In this document: positions 60,872 to 64,000 of the stretch, in pieces
How the letters are laid out: each line of letters starts with the position of its first letter
Position numbering within the stretch: position 1 is the first letter of the stretch
Assembly (NCBI RefSeq): GCF_003441615.1
Contig: NZ_CP031842.1
Location: forward strand, 762,501-826,500
Source of the DNA: Dechloromonas sp. HYN0024
GTDB lineage: Bacteria; Pseudomonadota; Gammaproteobacteria; Burkholderiales; Rhodocyclaceae
Direction of reading: 5' to 3'
Length of the DNA stretch: 64,000 nt
Program-made: the position numbers and the translations under genes
Notes under the pieces: generated by a model
Database searches by the model: none
What the model saw: only the letters and a program-made list of their open reading frames with translations
Told to the model about the DNA's origin: nothing

Positions 60872-61869
60872 TGCTGGCGCGCTGGCTACAGCGACAGTGG
60901 TTCGAGCAACGCCGGCTGACGCCGGCGTTGTGGCTTTTGCTGCCGCTGGCCGGGCTCTATGGCATGTTGAGTTGGGTGAATCGTCGACTGGCGTTGCCTC
61001 GCCGGCTGCCGGTCCCGGTCATCGTTGTCGGCAACCTGATTGTCGGCGGTGCCGGCAAGACGCCCCTGACCCTGTGGCTGGCCGAGCAACTGACCATGCG
61101 GGGCTGGCGGCCGGGCATCATCAGCCGTGGTTACGGGCGCAGGGGCGATGGCGTCATGGGGGTGAGGCCAGATGCCTTGCCGAATGAGGTTGGCGACGAG
61201 CCCTTGCTGCTTGCCCGGCGGAGTGGCATTCCGGTCTGGGTCGGGCGACGGCGCGCCGAGGCGGGAGCGGCCTTGCTCGATGCACATCCCGAGGTCAATG
61301 TTCTGCTCTGTGATGATGGTTTGCAGCATTACGGGCTGGCCCGCGATATCGAACTGGTCGTTTTTGATGCGCGCGGTGCCGGCAATGGCTGGCGTTTGCC
61401 GGTCGGGCCGCTGCGCGAGCCGCTCAGGCGACTGGCGACAGTCGATGCCGTGGTCGGCAACGATTTCACGGGGGCGCTCCCGGTCACGGTGCCGAGGTTT
61501 CCGATGCTGCTCAAGCCGGGCCATTTTTATCGCCTCGATGATCCGATGCAGACTTGTTCGGTGGATAGCCTGCGCGGCCGTGGCCGCTTGTATGCGCTGG
61601 CCGGCATCGGCAATCCAGAGCGATTTTTTCAGACCCTGGGTTCGCTTGGTTTGAGCTGTGAAAATCATCCTTTTCCCGATCATCATGCCTATTCCTTGGG
61701 CGATCTGACTTTTGCCGGTGATGGCATCCTGCTGATGACCGAGAAGGATGCAGTAAAATGTGCCGGACTGACGGTGGGTGAAACTTGGGTTCTGCCCGTC
61801 GAGGCCGAGCTTTCGCCGGCCCTTATAGACCTGATTTTGGAGAAACTGCGTGGACGCCAGGCTGCTTGA
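60871..61869 (+). CDS. lpxK: Tetraacyldisaccharide 4'-kinase
   Basis: LpxK (332 residues) phosphorylates the 4' position of the lipid A disaccharide at the inner membrane. An N-terminal membrane-associated helix ([16 protein letters not shown]) is followed by Walker [21 protein letters not shown] (about residues 51-70), the ISRGYGR motif and [16 protein letters not shown]. Length and motifs are typical. The start overlaps exbD. The Trm112-like gene starts inside its 3' end. Confidence 0.95.
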   Translation: MLARWLQRQWFEQRRLTPALWLLLPLAGLYGMLSWVNRRLALPRRLPVPVIVVGNLIVGGAGKTPLTLWLAEQLTMRGWRPGIISRGYGRRGDGVMGVRPDALPNEVGDEPLLLARRSGIPVWVGRRRAEAGAALLDAHPEVNVLLCDDGLQHYGLARDIELVVFDARGAGNGWRLPVGPLREPLRRLATVDAVVGNDFTGALPVTVPRFPMLLKPGHFYRLDDPMQTCSVDSLRGRGRLYALAGIGNPERFFQTLGSLGLSCENHPFPDHHAYSLGDLTFAGDGILLMTEKDAVKCAGLTVGETWVLPVEAELSPALIDLILEKLRGRQAA

Positions 61870-62026
61870 TATTCTCGTCTGCCCGATTTGCAAGGGCAAT
61901 CTCGAACACCGCAAAGCCGACAAGGAACTGGTCTGCAAACCTTGCAAGATTGCTTTCCCGATCCGCGACGATATCCCCGTCATGCTGGAGGATGAAGCAC
62001 GCCAGTTGTCGGCGGACGGGCAGTAA
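61850..62026 (+). CDS. Trm112-like zinc-ribbon protein (YcaR-type)
   Basis: A 58-residue protein with the Trm112/YcaR zinc-ribbon pattern: [20 protein letters not shown] followed by PCK, so two CxxC knuckles, and the conserved [16 protein letters not shown] end. The start is GTG 61850 with GGAG at 61839-61842, overlapping lpxK by 20 bases. kdsB starts on its last base. The lpxK-ycaR-kdsB order is highly conserved. Confidence 0.93.
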   Translation: MDARLLDILVCPICKGNLEHRKADKELVCKPCKIAFPIRDDIPVMLEDEARQLSADGQ

Positions 62027-62811
62027 TGTCCGGCCTTGCCTTCAAGGTCGTCATTCCGGCGCGCTACGCGTCTACGCGCTTGCCGGGCAAGCCCCTGCTC
62101 GATCTCGGCGGCAAGCCGATGGTTGTCCGGGTGGCCGAGCGGGCGCGGCTGTCGGGGGCGGAGGAGATCTGGGTGGCGACCGACCATCCTGACGTCCGGG
62201 CGGCTGCCGAGGCGCATGAGGTGGCTGCGCTGATGACGCGCGGCGATCACCCGACCGGCACTGATCGCCTGGCTGAGGTGGTCGAGCAGCGAGGCTGGGG
62301 GCGCGACACCATCATTGTCAATGTGCAGGGTGACGAGCCGCTGATCGAGCCTGAGGTGATCCTCCAGACGGCCCGCCAACTGGCCGTCAGTGGTGCCGAT
62401 ATTGCGACGGTGGCGCACCCGATCAACGATCCGGCCGATTTCTTCAATCCGAATGTCGTCAAGGTGGTGTGCCGGGCCGACGGTGATGCAGCGTATTTTT
62501 CTCGCGCACCGATTCCCTATGCCCGTGATCATTTTGCCAGAGAGGCCGGGGGCGAGACCTTGCCGGCTGACTTTCCGGCCTATCGCCATGTCGGGCTGTA
62601 CGCCTACCGGGCCAGTTTTTTGAAGGCATTTTCCGGTTTGAGCGTGGCGCCGACCGAGCACTTCGAGTCGCTCGAGCAGTTGCGCGCCCTCTGGCATGGC
62701 TACCGGATCAGCGTTACTTTGATCGATGCCGCCCCGGCCCCGGGTGTCGATACGCCCGAAGACGCAGAGCGGATGCGCAAACTGTTTGACCGGCCCGGAA
62801 ATAGCGAGTAA
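62026..62811 (+). CDS. kdsB: 3-deoxy-manno-octulosonate cytidylyltransferase
   Basis: KdsB (261 residues) activates KDO with CTP for lipopolysaccharide core synthesis. The N-terminal [20 protein letters not shown] is the nucleotide-binding signature; [14 protein letters not shown] and [10 protein letters not shown] follow. The final CTP-site region is intact. Its ATG overlaps the preceding stop. It belongs to the exbBD-lpxK-ycaR-kdsB operon. Confidence 0.96.
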   Translation: MSGLAFKVVIPARYASTRLPGKPLLDLGGKPMVVRVAERARLSGAEEIWVATDHPDVRAAAEAHEVAALMTRGDHPTGTDRLAEVVEQRGWGRDTIIVNVQGDEPLIEPEVILQTARQLAVSGADIATVAHPINDPADFFNPNVVKVVCRADGDAAYFSRAPIPYARDHFAREAGGETLPADFPAYRHVGLYAYRASFLKAFSGLSVAPTEHFESLEQLRALWHGYRISVTLIDAAPAPGVDTPEDAERMRKLFDRPGNSE

Positions 62812-62825
62812 TTTTCCGCTTCTAG

Positions 62826-63539
<714 letters not shown>

Positions 63540-63548
63540 GGGAACAAG

Positions 63549-64000
63549 ATGGCGGTGAAAAATGCCTTCTACGCACAGTCAGGGGGCGTTACCGCCGTCA
63601 TCAATGCTACCGCCTGCGGCCTGATCCAGGCCGCACGGCGGCATCCCGATAAAATCGGCAAGGTTCTGGCTGGGCGCGACGGCATCATCGGTGCCCTGAC
63701 CGAAGACCTCATTGATACCAGTCTCGAATCCGATGAAACGATTGCCCGCCTGCGCCATACGCCGGGCGGCGCTTTCGGTTCGTGTCGCTACAAGCTGAAA
63801 AGCCTGGAGCAGCACAAGGCCCAATACGAACGCCTGATTGAAGTTTTCAAGGCGCACGACATCGGTTATTTCTTCTACAACGGCGGTAACGATTCCATGG
63901 ATACCGCCTGGAAGGTGTCGCAGATCGCCGAAAAAATGGGTTATCCGGTGGTTTGTGTCGGTGTCCCGAAAACGGTGGACAACGATCTGCCGCTGACCGA
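63549..64000 (+). CDS. pfp: PPi-type 6-phosphofructokinase (partial, 5' end)
   Basis: The frame starts at ATG 63549 and runs off the window, giving about 150 residues. The N-terminus (NAFYAQSGGVTAVINATACG), the NGGNDSMDTAWK segment and GVPKTVDNDLPLT belong to the phosphofructokinase family. The Asp replacing Gly in GGND(S) and the PKTVDND sequence are the pattern of the pyrophosphate-dependent type, common in methylotrophic and other betaproteobacteria. Substrate specificity should be read from the complete gene. Confidence 0.88.
   Translation, partial: MAVKNAFYAQSGGVTAVINATACGLIQAARRHPDKIGKVLAGRDGIIGALTEDLIDTSLESDETIARLRHTPGGAFGSCRYKLKSLEQHKAQYERLIEVFKAHDIGYFFYNGGNDSMDTAWKVSQIAEKMGYPVVCVGVPKTVDNDLPLT

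Overview
The window reads as a chromosomal segment of a high-GC betaproteobacterium, most likely of the Rhodocyclales (Dechloromonas/Azonexus-like). The genus is inferred from gene content and protein style, not from a marker gene. Genes are densely packed, with many ATGA-type stop/start overlaps. Most of the window is core chromosome. One segment of about 6 kb around an IS21-type element looks acquired or rearranged.

Layout. 1-1270: end of dnaX, ybaB, recR. 1355-5105: the cytochrome bc1 operon petABC followed by sspA-sspB. 5194-21509: a long nitrate/nitrite section. It holds nasA with a trpD2/ybiB-like gene, nirBD, a decayed toxin-antitoxin locus, an MFS transporter with a small CbiX-type chelatase (siroheme supply), the ANTAR regulator nasT, the nitrate ABC transporter nrtABC (nrtC carries an apparent frameshift), and a narX-narL-like two-component pair. 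21594-24143: small and hypothetical genes and tRNA-Arg(CCU). 24227-32463: a chemoreceptor, the ABC-F protein uup, an MFS carrier, and two HDOD proteins around a metallo-hydrolase. 32592-42933: housekeeping genes (alkA-like glycosylase, accA, tilS, dapA, bamC, an MBL hydrolase, rlmD, a BAX-inhibitor-like membrane protein, tRNA-Ser(UGA), rluE, a DUF192 gene, ubiC). 42946-50366: a GMC oxidoreductase/alpha-beta hydrolase pair, an EAL protein, an SRPBCC protein and an ADP-ribosylglycohydrolase. 50781-57094: a truncated membrane-protein gene, the IS21 element, a 5'-truncated RND exporter, a universal stress protein fused to a hemerythrin-like domain, and a quinone reductase. 57585-64000: sodB, xseA, exbB-exbD-lpxK-(Trm112-like)-kdsB, adk, and the start of a PPi-type phosphofructokinase.

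The most coherent story is regulatory. nasA, nirB and nrtA are each preceded by a near-perfect sigma-54 (-24/-12) promoter. nirB and nrtA also have NtrC-type enhancer palindromes about 85-105 bp upstream. nirB has a transcribed leader with two adjacent hexaloop hairpins that obey the A1/G4 rule of ANTAR-protein targets. nrtA has one such hairpin, a less canonical second one, and then a strong intrinsic terminator directly before the gene. nasT lies immediately upstream of nrtA. The simplest model is double control: nitrogen limitation through NtrC/sigma-54 initiation, and nitrate/nitrite through NasT-mediated antitermination.

Other points of interest are an intact antitoxin beside a toxin gene killed by two nonsense codons, several small ORFs with strong ribosome binding sites, an IS21 copy without target duplication joining two unrelated gene fragments, and an unusual repeat/terminator region downstream of sodB.
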